Positions 1 to 12,766 are shown, counted from the stretch's first letter. The stretch: 64,000 nucleotides of DNA from Hexactinellida sp. DTS-2022 (GCA_028753945.1 JAPNXP010000010.1:2421042-2485041), one strand, 5' to 3'. Numbers and translations are program-made. The notes: generated from the letters alone by a model not told the origin.

Positions 1-933
1 ATTTTTGTTTTCACTAACTAATAATTTTCTATTTACGTATTGGTATATCATTTAATTTGTTCTATCCTTTTCTTTTGGAATTTATCCAAACCGTTGAGTT
101 TTGATAATCGGAAAGTGTAAGGGAAGTTAAACAGAATAAAGATTTTATTGGACAAATTAATGTTGGAGCTTGGAGGTCAAAATTATACAATTTTCTTATT
201 GAAGCATTAAATTTTTGTGATCTATTGATGATGCTTGTATAAGAAATTCTATCAACACAGATATAATTTTAGATTGTCTGGTCATGTGAGCACCTGCCTA
301 AATTGACATTCTATGGTCCGGAATTCAGCATACCGACACTTTCCTCATCCAAATGAGCATCGGGCCCTATATTAAATCCTGCTATCCGACAATTTGGCAG
401 TCCGACATATTTTCCACATCCCAACGGTTAAGGATTTGATAGTTTCTACTAAATACTTTAAAAATTCTTTTACAGCGTACCGACCATATTGTATAGTAGG
501 TTCTTTTCTTTCCAACTCACTTCCTCCTGTTGACTGGATATGGATAATAATAATATTAATAATATACCAAACACTCATTTAAAACTGGCGCACAACATAG
601 TAGTCGGCACCGTAAAAGATAATCAGGAGAATTTAGAGCGTATTAAAGTGTATTCTTCTAATAAACTGCATGTCAAAAGAATAGTGATGTAAATATATAT
701 TTTGTTGTGCCCTTCATAATAGTATTAGCATATTTAAAAACTGGAAAAAAACATGACGAGAATATACATAAATTTTTCATCATAATTATATATGAATATA
801 GTAATGTGTAGTGATAACAAATTCTCCATCCATAATAGTTAAATAAGTAAATCTTCAGTATAGGGTAAAATTAATAGGTAATAATAAAAAGGTAAAAACA
901 TCTAATATACATAATTCATCAATTATGAATTAG
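1..933. other. No gene seen downstream of the MLX-like stop codon
   Basis: This is AT-rich sequence lying 3' of the MLX-like stop codon (that gene is on the minus strand), so it may hold the 3' UTR. Only short unsupported open frames occur here. No RNA gene or complete transposon was recognised. Confidence 0.4.
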
Positions 934-1340
934 TTAAAATTTAGATACAATCTCATAAATATAAAATTGGTGCAATATCGTTTGCAAAAAGTCAGGATTT
1001 TCAAAGGAATCGAGCCACTGAACAATGGACAGACTAAGATTTTCATAATTGGAGAGATCGATTTTAAGTGAAAATGTATTAAAAAGATATTCTAGAAATT
1101 TAGAAAACAATGAGTATTTAAAAAGTTGCCCATTATTTAAATTTTCAGTGTTACATTCAATTCCAGCGAAATTAGGGAACGTCTCAAAATGTTTTTCAAT
1201 TATAACAGTCGCGTTAGATTCTTCTTTAAGACTGGTTATATGCTTTTCTGCTGATATAATCTTTTTTTCCATTGTTTTAATAAATGAAATAGCATTTTTT
1301 AATATTGCAACTTTACTAATAGACTGTATAGAGGAGGAAC
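934..1340 (-). CDS. MLX: MLX-like bHLH-zipper protein, last coding exon (helix 2, zipper, DCD domain)
   Basis: MLX is a nuclear/cytoplasmic bHLHZ factor that pairs with Mondo/ChREBP or MAD proteins on E-boxes in metabolic gene control. Read on the minus strand, the exon follows a TTTATAG acceptor at 1341-1342 and encodes helix 2 (SISKVAILKNAISFI), a zipper-like stretch (KKIISAEKHITSLKEE), then a C-terminal region matching the MLX/Mondo dimerisation and cytoplasmic-localisation domain (LFNTFSLKIDLSNYENLS, then IVQWLD and ILHQF), ending at a TAA. The exon starts with two bases (GT) that complete a split Gly codon with the G left at the end of the exon at 24338-24485. Phase and domain order therefore both join the two exons across about 23 kb. 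An earlier in-frame ATG at 1390-1392 lies in the intron and is not the start. The identification comes from recognising family motifs; divergence from vertebrate MLX is substantial. Confidence 0.82.
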
Positions 1341-1910
1341 CTATAAACATTTGAGATAAAAATCTATAGTAAATGAAAATAAAAGTGGACAATATACAGT
1401 TTACAGTTGTTTATCCATAGTTAATTATATAGTATATAATCAAACTGAATGCATTTTAAGATTGAATATGTATGTAATGGATCTGTTACAGGTGGAATTA
1501 AAAATCGCTTAATTATAAGCACACTCTTAGAATAATGTAATTTAAATGTTGACAAGTTAAAAGAGCTAAACATTGGAATTATTAAATATAGCCATCAGCC
1601 CAAACTTAGGCAAACATGCTTTGCAGGAATAACTAACTCGTTTTGCAACTCAAAGTGAGTTCATATAGCCCCGAATTGCGTAGTGAACAAAAATAGTATG
1701 TTATATGGGTCCACTGATATTATTTTACATTTATCTGGATATACAGAATGAATCTCGAGTGAATTATACTTTATTTTTAGTGGTACAAGACGGAAATTTG
1801 ATGATCTTGGTTATTTTGGTAAATGAGAAGGTTTCAAAGTTCACTTTTATTCTGAAAATTTGTCGTGTAAACTGCTCTTTTTGTAGGAATTTATTGTGAA
1901 CCTCTCATAG

Positions 1911-4722
1911 GGAAAGCTGAATAACGCCGAATGGAATAAGGCCGAAATTATAAATCCGGAATAAGACCGAATAATATTCAAGAGTGGAATAAGGCCGAAT
2001 TGTAAATCCGGATTAAAGCCGAATTATATTCAAGACTGGAATAAGGCCGAATTATATTCAAGACTGGAATAAGGCCGAATTGTAAATCCGGATTAAGGCC
2101 GAATTATATTCAAGACTGGAATAAGGCCGAATTGTAAATCCGGATTAAGGCCGAATTATAAATCCGGAATAAGGCCGAATTATATTCAAGAGTGGAATAA
2201 GGCCGAATTATAAATCCGGAATTAGGCCTTTGTTTTGTTTTGTTACCATAATACCATTCATACATATTTGATGTCATTTAACTCAAATAATTGTATTCTA
2301 AGCTACAATGATTCCAAATGTTATTCTCTGATCCGGCTTCTTATCAGACTTGTTAATTCGATACAACTAGTACTTACCACTTACAAGTGTATATGTACAT
2401 AGTTTATAGTGCAAGCTTAATAGTATATATGATAGAATAAATCTTAAAGTCCTATCCCGATAATGGCTAATTACGAAATTATTGAAGGTTGTCGCAAAGA
2501 CTCGTTCATTTATGTCAATGGAGGATATACCTACAGAAAGGATAAAGATGTTAAAGGTATCCGATATTTAAGATGCACTGAATTCAAGGTGGGTTGTCCT
2601 GGACGAGCGAAAATATCTTCGGACATGATTTCAATCACAAATGAACACAAAAATCATGAATAATCCGAAACAAATGTCGAAATTAGAAAGTTATTAACTA
2701 AAGTTAAACGAAAAGCTGAAAATTCGCAAGGATCGCTTCGTGAACTTTTCGATGAAGAGGCCAATGAGTCTGAAGTAGGTGGAAATATTAGCTTTGCACG
2801 AGTGGAGAATACTATGTATAAAAGAAGAAGATTAAACAGACCACAAATTCCCTTGAATGCAGAAGACGCGATTTCTTTAATGCAAACTTGCAATGACGAA
2901 TTCAAAATATATCATTCTTTTTCAATTAATGGACCATTGCAAGGTGAGATGGCGATTGGATTTATGAGTCCTAAATGGATATGTGCTCTACATTCAGGCG
3001 GAGATGCAACACTATTGCAGGCTGATGCTACATTTTTTGTAGTCCCTAAGCAATTCAAACAATTGTTGAATATTTTCCTGGATTACAAGTCCCGTTCTTT
3101 ACCAGCAATTCACATTCTGATGACAAAAAAGACAGCCACCCTATATGATCGAGTTGTAGAGAAAATTAAAGAGATGCTACCATTTACTGCAACTAGGATA
3201 ATGACAGACTATGAAAGAGCGCTATTCAATTCTTTATCTTCAGGCTTTCCCAATGCAGCAGTTAGTGGTTGTAAGTTTCATCACGACCAAGCACTTTACA
3301 AAACTGGAATATTAAAAAATGGATTGGCGACTCTCTATACTTCACATCAGGAATTCAGAAAGTGGGCTGAACTGTTAATGTGTTTGCCTCTTCTTCCATA
3401 TGATAAAATAATGGAGATGTTTAACTACCTCAAACACAAGATACCTGATTTACCAACATCAGAGAATGAAAAAGTAAAGAAATTACTCAGATACTATGAA
3501 CGATTCTGGTTGGAACAAATAGGCCCTTCAAGACTCTCTGTATTCCAGAATGACAAACGGACAAATAATTACCTCGAAAGTTTTCACGCTAAATTGAAAA
3601 GAAAATTTTCCTCACATAATCCTAATTATTGGAGCTTTATAACAAAAATGAATCAAGTGATTAAAACAACAGAGAAAGATATAGAGAGAATTGATAACAA
3701 CATCCCTATTCGCCGTAATGCCACACCTGATGCACTCCATAAAAATCGAGTTATCCAAGACCTCCAAAGAAAATTAATACACGATGAGATCACTTTAATC
3801 GATTACTTAGAAACCATATGTTATCAATACAAGACAGATTTTATGAAATTAGGAAACATAGTCCCATCTACCATTGAGCAAGATGAAATAGATGTAATTT
3901 CAGAAAGTGAAGATTTTGAGATAGCTTTCAACGTAGGAGAACAGTCGAATGAAAGATTATGTCGAATATGTCTTCTCAATGAAGCAGACACTCTGATTAT
4001 GCCATGTCGGCATGCACAAACTTGTAAAAGGTGTACTGAAATCATTATTATTTCAGAAGAGCTGAACAAGTGTCCCGTCTGTAGAGGACCAATTCAACAA
4101 TTCCTTCAAATATTCCTTTGAATTGATGATATTTGATTGACCTAAACTACTTTTAGGTTTCTGTTCTATGATTTTCTTTTTCCATTTCTAACCATCATCA
4201 TTTTCCTTCCTATTTTCTTCCAGGTCTTCCCCTTTTTACTTATCATTTTCCTTTCTTTCAGTTTAATACTTTTTATTAAATACTCATTATTAGACTGAAT
4301 AATTAGTATTGGGATAAATGAAATTAATGGAATTGGGAACCCATGGAACTATTTTTAATTGAAATTATATATATACTACACATTCTTCCAGTCTTGAATA
4401 TACTTCGGCCCGTGACCTACGTTCGGCCTTATTCTGGATTTATAATTCGGCCTTATTCCAGTCTTGAATATAATTCGGCCTTATTCCGGATTTATAATTC
4501 GACCTTATTCCATCCTTGAATATACTTCGGCCTTATTCCGGATTTATAATTCGGCCTTATTCCAGTAATGAATATAATTCGGCCTTATTCCGGATTTATA
4601 ATTCGGCCTTATTCCAGTCTTGAATATAATTCGGCCTTATTCCGAATTTATAATTCGACCTTATTCCAGTCTCATATTCGGCCTTATTCCGGATTTACAA
4701 TTCGGCCTTATTCAGTCAACTC
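1911..4722 (+). mobile_element. MULE (Mutator-like) DNA transposon with array-type inverted ends
   Basis: The element is flanked by an imperfect 9-bp target duplication, CTCTCATAG (1902-1910) and CTCTCATAC (4723-4731), the usual length for Mutator-like elements. Each end is a long inverted array of short units: 1911-2225 on the left repeats GGAATAAGGCCGAATT- and AAATCCGG-type blocks, and 4386-4722 on the right carries their reverse complements. The outermost ends are similar (GCTGAATAACGCCGAAT against ACTGAATAAGGCCGAAT). One transposase gene (2463-4121) lies between them. The element sits in the MLX-like intron in the opposite orientation to that gene. Confidence 0.85.
2463..4121 (+). pseudogene. 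MULE transposase with FLYWCH finger and C-terminal IAP-like RING finger; one in-frame stop
   Basis: The transposase would cut and paste the surrounding element. A single reading frame of 552 codons contains one internal TAA (2661-2663). Order of parts: an N-terminal FLYWCH-type zinc finger (residues about 20-66, with C..C and H.H ligands and GYTYRKDK at its start); a linker; a MULE DDE core with D188 (QADATF), D249 (MTDYERA) and E372 (NNYLESFHAK), plus the CKFHHDQA motif; and a C3HC4 RING at about residues 500-540 (CRIC, PCRHAQTCKRC, CPVC). The protein ends in FLQIFL, like the RING tails of inhibitor-of-apoptosis proteins. Without the stop the gene looks intact, so the decay is recent. If translation restarts at 2802, the product keeps the catalytic core and RING but loses FLYWCH. 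The RING suggests a ubiquitin-ligase activity; that is inference only. Confidence 0.85.
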
Positions 4723-4731
4723 CTCTCATAC

Positions 4732-6365
4732 GCTCCAGCAAGATGCCAGTATACTATTGAGATTGGCGGTGAGATAACTATATAAGTCATGGTTCTTGAT
4801 AATCTTAGTTCGTATGGATTCGAATTAATTTTCATTTTTACGAGTTTTGGAAAGTTGATTTCTTTCAACCCCATAAATACATTAGGTTCAATCGCATCCA
4901 GGAATAGTACATAGAAATAACAATTTTGTACACATTTACTGTAACTATAGTTATTTTAAGTTCAGAAATTATAATTGCTTCCATCCACTGTGGCGTATGG
5001 ACAAGAAGAATATCAAGTCAGCTCAGATGCTGACCAACTAAAAAGTGTACTTATGTGCCAAACATTTAATCCCAAGGACATATTCAATAGTCAAACATAT
5101 TTAGACGTTGATGACATGTATATAACTCGAATTATACAACCTGGAAAAGAAAGAAGCATTATCTAAGTATCTTCCTAACTGCCATACTTCTAAAGACAAC
5201 AGCGCCATGATAAGGATAGAAGCGAATATGAGCTACAGATTCAGGTCTGTAAATAAAAATATTTTCGTTATTATGGCTTACTGAAATGAAATTCTCTTCT
5301 ATTAAATTTAGGCATTAAATTTAAGTAGTGAGTGTTTTGTAGCTGAACAAAGCAAGTTTGCAATAAATTTAGGAAGTTTTGATAAACTCGTTGCATTCTC
5401 AGATTATCTGATATACAAGTTCCCTCTGTGTGGATAATTGGCAACCCATACCCAACTCTATATAAGGTTGGCAGTAGATGTATCAGGGATGCACAAGAAG
5501 AAGTCAAAGTGTAATTTTTATGTTCAGTATTGTACTACTAAGTTCTTTATGCATTCTAGGTCAAAAGAGAACTGAGCCTTGCTAGCCCGTAATTAGTATT
5601 AGCTCCAATGACAACGGTGATTGGATTTTCATAATTTAGTAGAAGGATAAACAGTACAAATTATAATATTAATACTACCTACCTAATAAATTATACACAA
5701 ATATTTGCTTTCCTCTCTCCTCTTTCTTTTACTCTCGCTCTAGCAGTGGCACACGATACCCTAAACTACATAATAGAAATAAGAATAAACAGTGTTACAG
5801 ATCATGGTAAATACAAATAAGTAGACAATAAACGAAGATAATTTGCTTAATTTACTTTATTTGCAAGAAAGCAATTCGCTGCGGTAAAGACGAGCTTCGA
5901 TAAGATGTTCCAATTAATGCATCACAGCTAATACAAGTGGAATTCCAAATACATTAACGTGAGTTCAATTAGTATTTTCCTAGAAGGTCCATCACAAGCT
6001 TCGCTAACATGCCTTTATTGTTTTCGATGGAACTAAAGGTCTTCCATCAAACAACTATGGAATTCAAAACAGGCTCAGATGAATATTTAAGTCCGCCACC
6101 TTCCGTTAGCTGCAGAAGTTTATACTGATAGTCCAAGTCTAAATGAAAGAGAAATTATTTATCAATTGTTAGCATATGTAGTCAGATTTTGTTTGTTTCA
6201 GGTACTGATGGACAGGAATCACAGGATAGCCTGCAATAAAGGTTAATGATTGAAGCAACTGTGAACCACAATCAATTGTTGATAGATCATTAATCTCATC
6301 AAGAAATGGCTCCAAATTGAACTCACCATCAGTAGTGAATTACGGAGAAGAAAATTACTTGACAA
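4732..6365. other. Intronic stretch with no recognised gene
   Basis: AT-rich sequence between the MULE and the P-like relic. Only short open frames are present (the longest about 78 codons) and none matches a family I recognise. Confidence 0.4.
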
Positions 6366-6660
6366 ATGACTGAATTGATTGAAAGCAAGTGTCTTGTTGT
6401 TCAGTACATATGTTTAGTATGTCGACGCTCGGTTTCAATAGGAGATTTTATAATTAGAACCCGGCATCAACGGTATAGACCAAAATGGTGTTCCAAGGGT
6501 TCCATCTGTAGAAAGGAGGACAACACATATGTAAAGCCACAAGATGGAGTGAAATGGTTGGTAATTTGTGGCAAGCCAATACAAGCATGTCTAAAACTGG
6601 TGTATGTTTGGTTACTCACTTTCCCAATTTTTTCTGGTACATTTTGCCAAGCATCCAACC
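6366..6660 (-). pseudogene. Relic of a P-element/THAP-type transposase (C-terminal half)
   Basis: The minus strand encodes a fragment aligning with the catalytic C-terminal part of the two larger THAP transposases in this window: SNQTYTSFRHACIGLPQI, then LEHHFGLYR. The same motifs appear as SPQTFTSISHSCRALIEI and IEHHFGLYR in the protein at 47390-50281. After GLYR the match continues only in shifted frames (MPGSNYKISY, then ETERRHTK), so frameshifts and stops have destroyed it. No THAP domain or inverted ends were found nearby. This is the oldest of three P-like generations here. Confidence 0.7.
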
Positions 6661-6885
6661 AAAAACTACACGAGTCAAAAAAAGAAATCGCTCGTCATTA
6701 TTATTTCTATAATCAGGATTTACGCAATTCGTTCAGGATAGTTAGCGCAGATATAGTAAATTCGTTAACGACTTTCAAAACCAGCTTGACATTTTGACGC
6801 TCTATGCTAGACGGAAAACAGGATTTCAATAGTCAAATGAGTCGCTAACTTGGCTAAATTTGATCTTTATGACATAGAATTGGCG

Positions 6886-8526
6886 CACAGTGTGGAACCA
6901 TGGGGTATAGGTCAAATTTTGACATAGCAAAATGCTAATTTAAATGCGTAGGTTCGATTCTATAATGTTGAATGAATAGAAAAATGTTATTATCATTTAC
7001 CTGGCTAAATAAATCATGCATACACAATGTCTCAAAGATATGCATAAAATTGGAAAATTAATTTCTGAAAAACAATTTATATTGTTAGCGTACGTTACTC
7101 AATTTAATTATGCTTGATTCTTTGGTAATTTTTATTAACTCCCTGCATTGAGGCAAATATTCCAACTGAACGATTTTAAATGCAAACAATTGCGAGCAAA
7201 ATAGATTGCGTTTTTATATTGTCCATTTATCTAAGCTTCGATTTAAAATTTTTCAACGACGCCCAAAGGCGCCCAAATAGATTTTCGAGCTAAAGTAAAA
7301 AGTTTGTCGAAATTTCGGACGATTTTCAATTTTCTCATTTTGAACATTCATCTATTTTCCCTCATAATTAATTGTTAACGAATAATGGTTTAAAATAATA
7401 TTTATTTATTTTGCTTGAGTAATAACTATCGTAATCTTTACTAGCTCTTCAAATTTGACAATATGAGTGAATTTCTTTCTAATAAAGACACATCTGATAC
7501 TTAATTAGTTAACGACAGAAATATCATTATAAAACTATAATTGAAATTTGTCCGTATATAGCGAACCAGTACTGTTAAAAATCTTTCAAAGCTACAAGGT
7601 ATATAAAGATCCTACAAACTGCGTACAAGACACATTATACAATAATTCACTTAAAGAAAGCTATCAATATATGTCAATTAATACTATTTAGCTACTGAAT
7701 TATTTTTGATTATTATTGACCCATATTAAAAATATTCAAAAAATAATACATTATATTATGATGTCATTTCACATATTTCTAGTTGAGTTTGAATCCAAAA
7801 CTAACGATGTTTTTGGATTCTACGTAGTAGATATCCTATCAGGGCCCGTATTCACTAAGAAGTTAAGTACGTACTTAGTACTTAAGTACTAAGTATGTAA
7901 TTAAGTCATATTCACTAAGATTGGTATTCGCTAAGATTTAAGTGTGTACTTAAGTACATACTTGAGTACAAAACTTAAGTAACCTACTAAGTTGACTTAA
8001 CTTATAAGAATTTTCTTTTATTGACTCTTTAGACGTTGGTGTTTAATTAGAACATTGTATTAGGTTTCTAGTAGTACTTGCTTTACTTTAGGGGAAGTTT
8101 ATGATTCTATTTTCAACATTTATTACAATTGGTTGTTGTTTTCTAAAAGTCTGTTTTTTCTCAAGCAAAAAATCACAGGAACTTCATTGAGAATATTCTT
8201 TTTAAAGTTAAAAGAATACAGCAAGCTATTACAATAGCATTCCATACACTAATATGCTATGCTATTAAATATAATTCAATAAATATAATTCAATTTCGTA
8301 CTTAAGTACGTGCTTAGTTAAGTATGTACTTAAGTACAACAATATTTCTTAGTGAATACGACTTAAGTATGTACTTAACTAAGTACGTACTTAGTACTTA
8401 AGTATATACTTAGTACTTAAGTACTAAGTAATCTTAGTGAATACGGGCCCAGAACTAATGCAACTTTTAGGGGTACCATTAACGTAAATACCTACTACCC
8501 CATATTCGCCAATTTTCCACACTGTG
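6886..8526. mobile_element. Non-autonomous Transib-type element, family A copy 1
   Basis: The ends are inverted repeats starting CACAGTGTGGAA (left) and, read on the other strand, CACAGTGTGGAAAATTGG (right). Both are flanked by TGGCG (6881-6885 and 8527-8531), a perfect 5-bp duplication. Five-bp duplications with CACARTG ends are characteristic of Transib elements, the group from which RAG1 derives. No transposase coding is present. Interior sequence is shared with 37229-38663 in the same orientation. A smaller element (7842-8450) is nested inside. Confidence 0.78.
7842..8450. mobile_element. Inverted-repeat element nested in Transib-type copy A1
   Basis: Both ends read GGCCCGTATTCACTAAGA in inverted orientation, followed by low-complexity arms of TACTTAAGTACTTAG units. 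CAG lies on both sides, suggesting a 3-bp duplication as in PIF/Harbinger-like groups. The related copy at 37229-38663 lacks this block and reads straight through the site (near 38590), so this is a real, later insertion. No coding capacity. Confidence 0.75.
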
Positions 8527-8792
8527 TGGCGTACATCTTGAAAGAATGCATTACCGAACTTGATGGGATAATCGCATTAATAAACTTTAAAATACCAAAT
8601 TTTGGTAAATGAAATCTTTACCAAAATCTTTTTTATTTAACCAGTAATACGAATACTTTTCAATATGCATACTAGATCAAGTGTCAGAAAGAGTATTGTA
8701 TTGATATCAAATTGGTAAAATACATTGATCTCTACTTTCCATTAGATAAAATAATTTAAACACATTCAAGTTAAAGGATAATTATCAGTGGA

Positions 8793-10222
8793 TAGGGGCA
8801 TAGCTAGGGGGGGGGGGGGGGAGGGCGGCATAAATTGTAGTCTAGTTTACGGCATAAAAAGAGCAGACAATAATAATAATGTTTAATAATGATATTCCAC
8901 AGTAGGAAACCAAACATTACATACCCTTTCCTATTATTGTTCAGTAAGATATCCACAAACTCAAAGACCATAACTTCTCTCAATTAGATTGCTTCTATTA
9001 AATTCAATTTGATACATCCAGCACTAGCGATCCTGAAATGTTGAAAATGGCCATAGAAATAATGCAAGCTTAGCGAGCAACTTTTAAGGGGGTCTGGGGT
9101 GCTACCGCAAAAACTTTTCTACTTATATACACCATGGCCTACTTAATATACGGCCGTGTATGTCACCGAGAAGGCCAAAAAAATAGAAGGCCAGTTTATA
9201 AATTTAATTATAGTTTAAAGTTAACCTCCTATTGATATTATTTGGGTAGTTATGGGGTAATAACCATTGCGAGTCCAATGGAACCATTTTTGAGAATCTC
9301 AGATTTGTGGTTAAACTGTTTAGGCGCCATTCATGGTGACGGTAACAATTTATGGTAAAATAAAAAATTCAAATATCTTAAATTTCATTTTCTGCCTAAT
9401 TTCTAATAATTTTATAATAGGAATACTAAATAGGGATATATTTCATACCCCAAAGGCTACTAAATCACAAAATGGCGACATTCTAGAAATTAAAAAAATT
9501 ATAAAGCAACCACATGCTAAATTACAAGTAGTATCCGAGTTACAACTTACTATTTTCGTCCATAAAGCGTAGTATATAATTGCTGGTTTTTATATATTCA
9601 ATCACATGATATATTCGGAAAGTGTACACTAAGTACATATTAGCAAATTATCTTCATTTTCTCGTAGTTGTTTAGACTCGAATTGTATATTTTGTATATT
9701 TGTGGTGTCATCATTAAATGGCGCCTAAACAGCTTAACCACAAATCTGATGTTCTCAAAAGTGGTTCTATTGGACTCGCAATGGTTGATTACCCCATATA
9801 CAACCCAAATAATTACAATAGGAGGCATAGTTTATCCTAGAATGAAATTTATAAACTGGCCTTCTCGGTGACATACACGGCCGTATATTAATTAGGCCAT
9901 GATATACACTCAAAAGTAATTTTAAACGCTAATTTTTTATACGGAGCCCTAATTCAAACATGAAGCTGAAGTTCCTTAGTTATTTTGTCAATTCCAGAAT
10001 CGAAGGGGGACCCAGGCCCCCTGGAACCGCCTCTCATTCATGTTCCTCGGTTGTTAAAATAAGAGCATTTGTCAATGAATAAATAATACATCCAATATAT
10101 ATAAGTTGTAAATAACAGCATAATTTACTGAAATAGACATCCAACTTGAGATTGATATGGGTGCCGAAGGGCTGCATGAAATTTATCCGCCCCGGGCGGC
10201 ATAGGTGTAAGCTACGCCTCTG
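8793..10222. mobile_element. Non-autonomous hAT-like element with a nested foldback
   Basis: A perfect 8-bp duplication TCAGTGGA flanks the element (8785-8792, 10223-10230), as expected for hAT. The right end reads CAGAGGCGTAGC on the opposite strand; the left end is a decayed version (TAGGGGCATAGC) followed by a G run at 8809-8822. A foldback of about 785 bp lies inside (9125-9910). Confidence 0.75.
9125..9910. repeat. Foldback element with arms of about 200 bp
   Basis: The left arm (9125-9335) and right arm (9700-9910) are reverse complements, including CATGGCC, ACGGCCGTGTATGTCACC and TTTAGGCGCCAT blocks. The spacer (9336-9700) has only short open frames. It sits inside the hAT-like element at 8793-10222, so it inserted later. 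Confidence 0.7.
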
Positions 10223-10248
10223 TCAGTGGAAATGACTTGCACCTTAAG

Positions 10249-10418
10249 CAGTGGTGTTTTGCCAAAAAAAGAAGTGGGGGGCGCTCCCTTTTCAAATTTA
10301 GCATTTTCTTAGAAAACATAGGTGAAAACGGCCCCCAATAATGAATTTATAGACAACTGATAGGAAGGAATGCCCCCCCTGGGAAATAAGCGCCCCCCCC
10401 CCCCCCTAAACATCACTG
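10249..10418. mobile_element. hAT-type MITE, 170 bp
   Basis: The ends are CAGTGGTGTTT and its near inverse AAACATCACTG, flanked by a perfect 8-bp duplication ACCTTAAG (10241-10248, 10419-10426). The interior is rich in G and C homopolymers. Confidence 0.85.
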
Positions 10419-10426
10419 ACCTTAAG

Positions 10427-11026
10427 ACCGCAATGCTCGATATCTATTATGCAAGATTTGATGATTGGGAATGTCTTCAGAAGAAATGGATGCACAGTGT
10501 AATAAACGAGAGATACAAGACCATTTGTTATGTAAACTAGAGACCATAATCGCGTATACAGTTCTCGTTGGATCATCCTGAGTTAAGTATGGACCAAAGA
10601 CTTTTTCACCCTTAAAGAAAATATCAGATCTAACATTAATTTAATCCATTTGAACTTTGACAATTTTCCTCTGGAATAAAGCAGGAAGTGGTATTGAGAC
10701 GATATGTACAAAAATCGTTTTCAAGATAAAATGAAGCAGACTGTTTTTCTAATGTATGTCATGAGGAAGAGAGATAGAGTTAAAACTCTGAAGATACTTG
10801 TAGCAAGCAGGAGAAAAAAATGAGTTTTAATCGACATGATGTTGTACCTTCGTCTGTTCGTGGGAATAAAGGGCGTATTTACAAATGGCTGTATAATACA
10901 CTGCCGAATACGAACACTGATAATACTCGGTTACATCAACCGAATACAAATACTGATAATATTCGGTCGGGAGATGGAATACCAAATACTGATATCAAGT
11001 TGTCAACCAAATATCAAACATTAGGC
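10427..11026. other. Non-coding stretch left of the Ginger-like element
   Basis: No gene was recognised. Positions 10867-10895 contain a short segment (GCGTATTTACAAATGG) that recurs at 26814, which marks a dispersed repeat. Repeated AATACNNACACTGATAATA units occur at 10907-10965. Confidence 0.4.
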
Positions 11027-12766
11027 TGTTGCATGGCAGAATTGCTACCGTGGCAGAATTGCTACCTCTATTAGTGGTACCATGAATATTCATAAGCCGT
11101 GGCAGAATTGCTACCCACTGTTTTATGACTTCTTTGATTGAATAATCACTCATTCATGCAGAACTTAGTTACGGTAACACCTTGTTTACTTTTACTGAAA
11201 CATTATACGTGTACTAGTATTTATATTTATAGATTCTAGCAGAATAGTGAGGTTAAATTGAAGATACTAAAAGAATGTATCTTGTAGAAAAGTATGCATT
11301 TTAAATACAGTAACATTATAACGAAATAATTTAGAGGTAAAAACTATGGGTACAAAATAAATTTAAATGAGTTATTCGATTATAATTGCGTCAATGAAGC
11401 TGTCTGTATGAAAAATGTGGGGGTACGTGTGTGTATCAAGTCAATAACTGGCTCGTAGTGGTAATCATAATTTGTTAAATATATCGCTGTAGTTGTAAAA
11501 CCACCATGTGTACTGGGTATCGATACCATCTTGACCCGCCTGACTTATCTTCACTGCGGCTGTGGAAATTGGAAACGAAGATATTTACTCCAAGGATAGA
11601 GGACAGAGCTACAATTTCGATGTCCGTGCCCCAAATCTCATTACCGTCATCTGAGAGTGCAATAAATACTGGGTTGGTGTGGAAGGGTTGAGCTTGGATT
11701 CGAGGTATCGTGAAATGAAGCTTGCTCCTTGGACAGCCATGTACCTGCATACTTCACCGCGGATCTCAACATGAGCATCCTGACCTGCCTGTCAATACTG
11801 CTGAAATTGCGCTGAATAAACAATTTCCATCCTTTGCGATGGGAAACTCAGCTAAAGGGGCAATACTTTGCAGTTCATGGCCCAAATATGTGAGTGGCTG
11901 GATCAAAGTTGTAATGAATTCGATTCCAAGATGCTTACACTTGGATCTCACCCAATCTGGTTGTGGTGGGGAGTACACAGGACCATCGTCAGGGAAAGCT
12001 GGCGCATGAATTCTGAACGGAAAATCACTTCTGTCTTATTGTAATTTCGCCGTCAGAATTATCTCTTCAAGCAATTCGATAATCTAAAATAGAAAATCTA
12101 ACAAGGTGGACTAAAGTTTTGTTAATTGTCTAGTCATTAACATATTTGAATACATACCGTAGCGAAAGAACATGCAGCACATAATTGATAGGAACCAATG
12201 AAGGTGGTGACTCCATAAGGGAGAAGGCGGTTCTGACCCACTCAAGCAAAGTAGAGCTTATCTCTTCTCGCTATATATAAGAGATTCTATAACATTAAAG
12301 TATAAAAAATACAATATATCTTACTATTTCAGTGGGACTAGAATCCTTTAGAACGAAGACAAGGACCGATCTTGAGTGCATTATACCTCTACCACGGAGT
12401 ATCAGTTAATTCCCTGTGTAACTCTGATAAATATGTCCTGTTTTTGAAATGGTTGATCACTGTATCCTAATGATAGATAGATGTATTTGTAAGCATTTCG
12501 CTAAATGATTGTTGACGCTAAGTGCTAACCTTCAAATTTAACAATTCGTTAATGAGCGTTTTCTTGTATACTCCAAAAGTATATACGGGATCGTTACAAT
12601 CGGTCTAAGATAAAACCATAAGAGGGATCGTTACAAGAATACTGAAGATAACACATATAATATGCCTTACCTTAAAACGCTTTACTGCATTCGAAGTGGT
12701 TGCACCTTTCCTCTTAACCGATTTAGTGTCAACCGGTGGAGGTGGAGGATTTGATTGCTCTTCATT

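Noticed and set aside
6366..6797. 143-codon plus-strand frame as a gene
   Set aside because: The minus strand of the same interval encodes a clear P-like transposase fragment; the plus frame has no recognisable features.
11506..12009. Plus-strand open frames of 61-95 codons
   Set aside because: They are shadows of the minus-strand OTU exon, which carries recognisable domain motifs.
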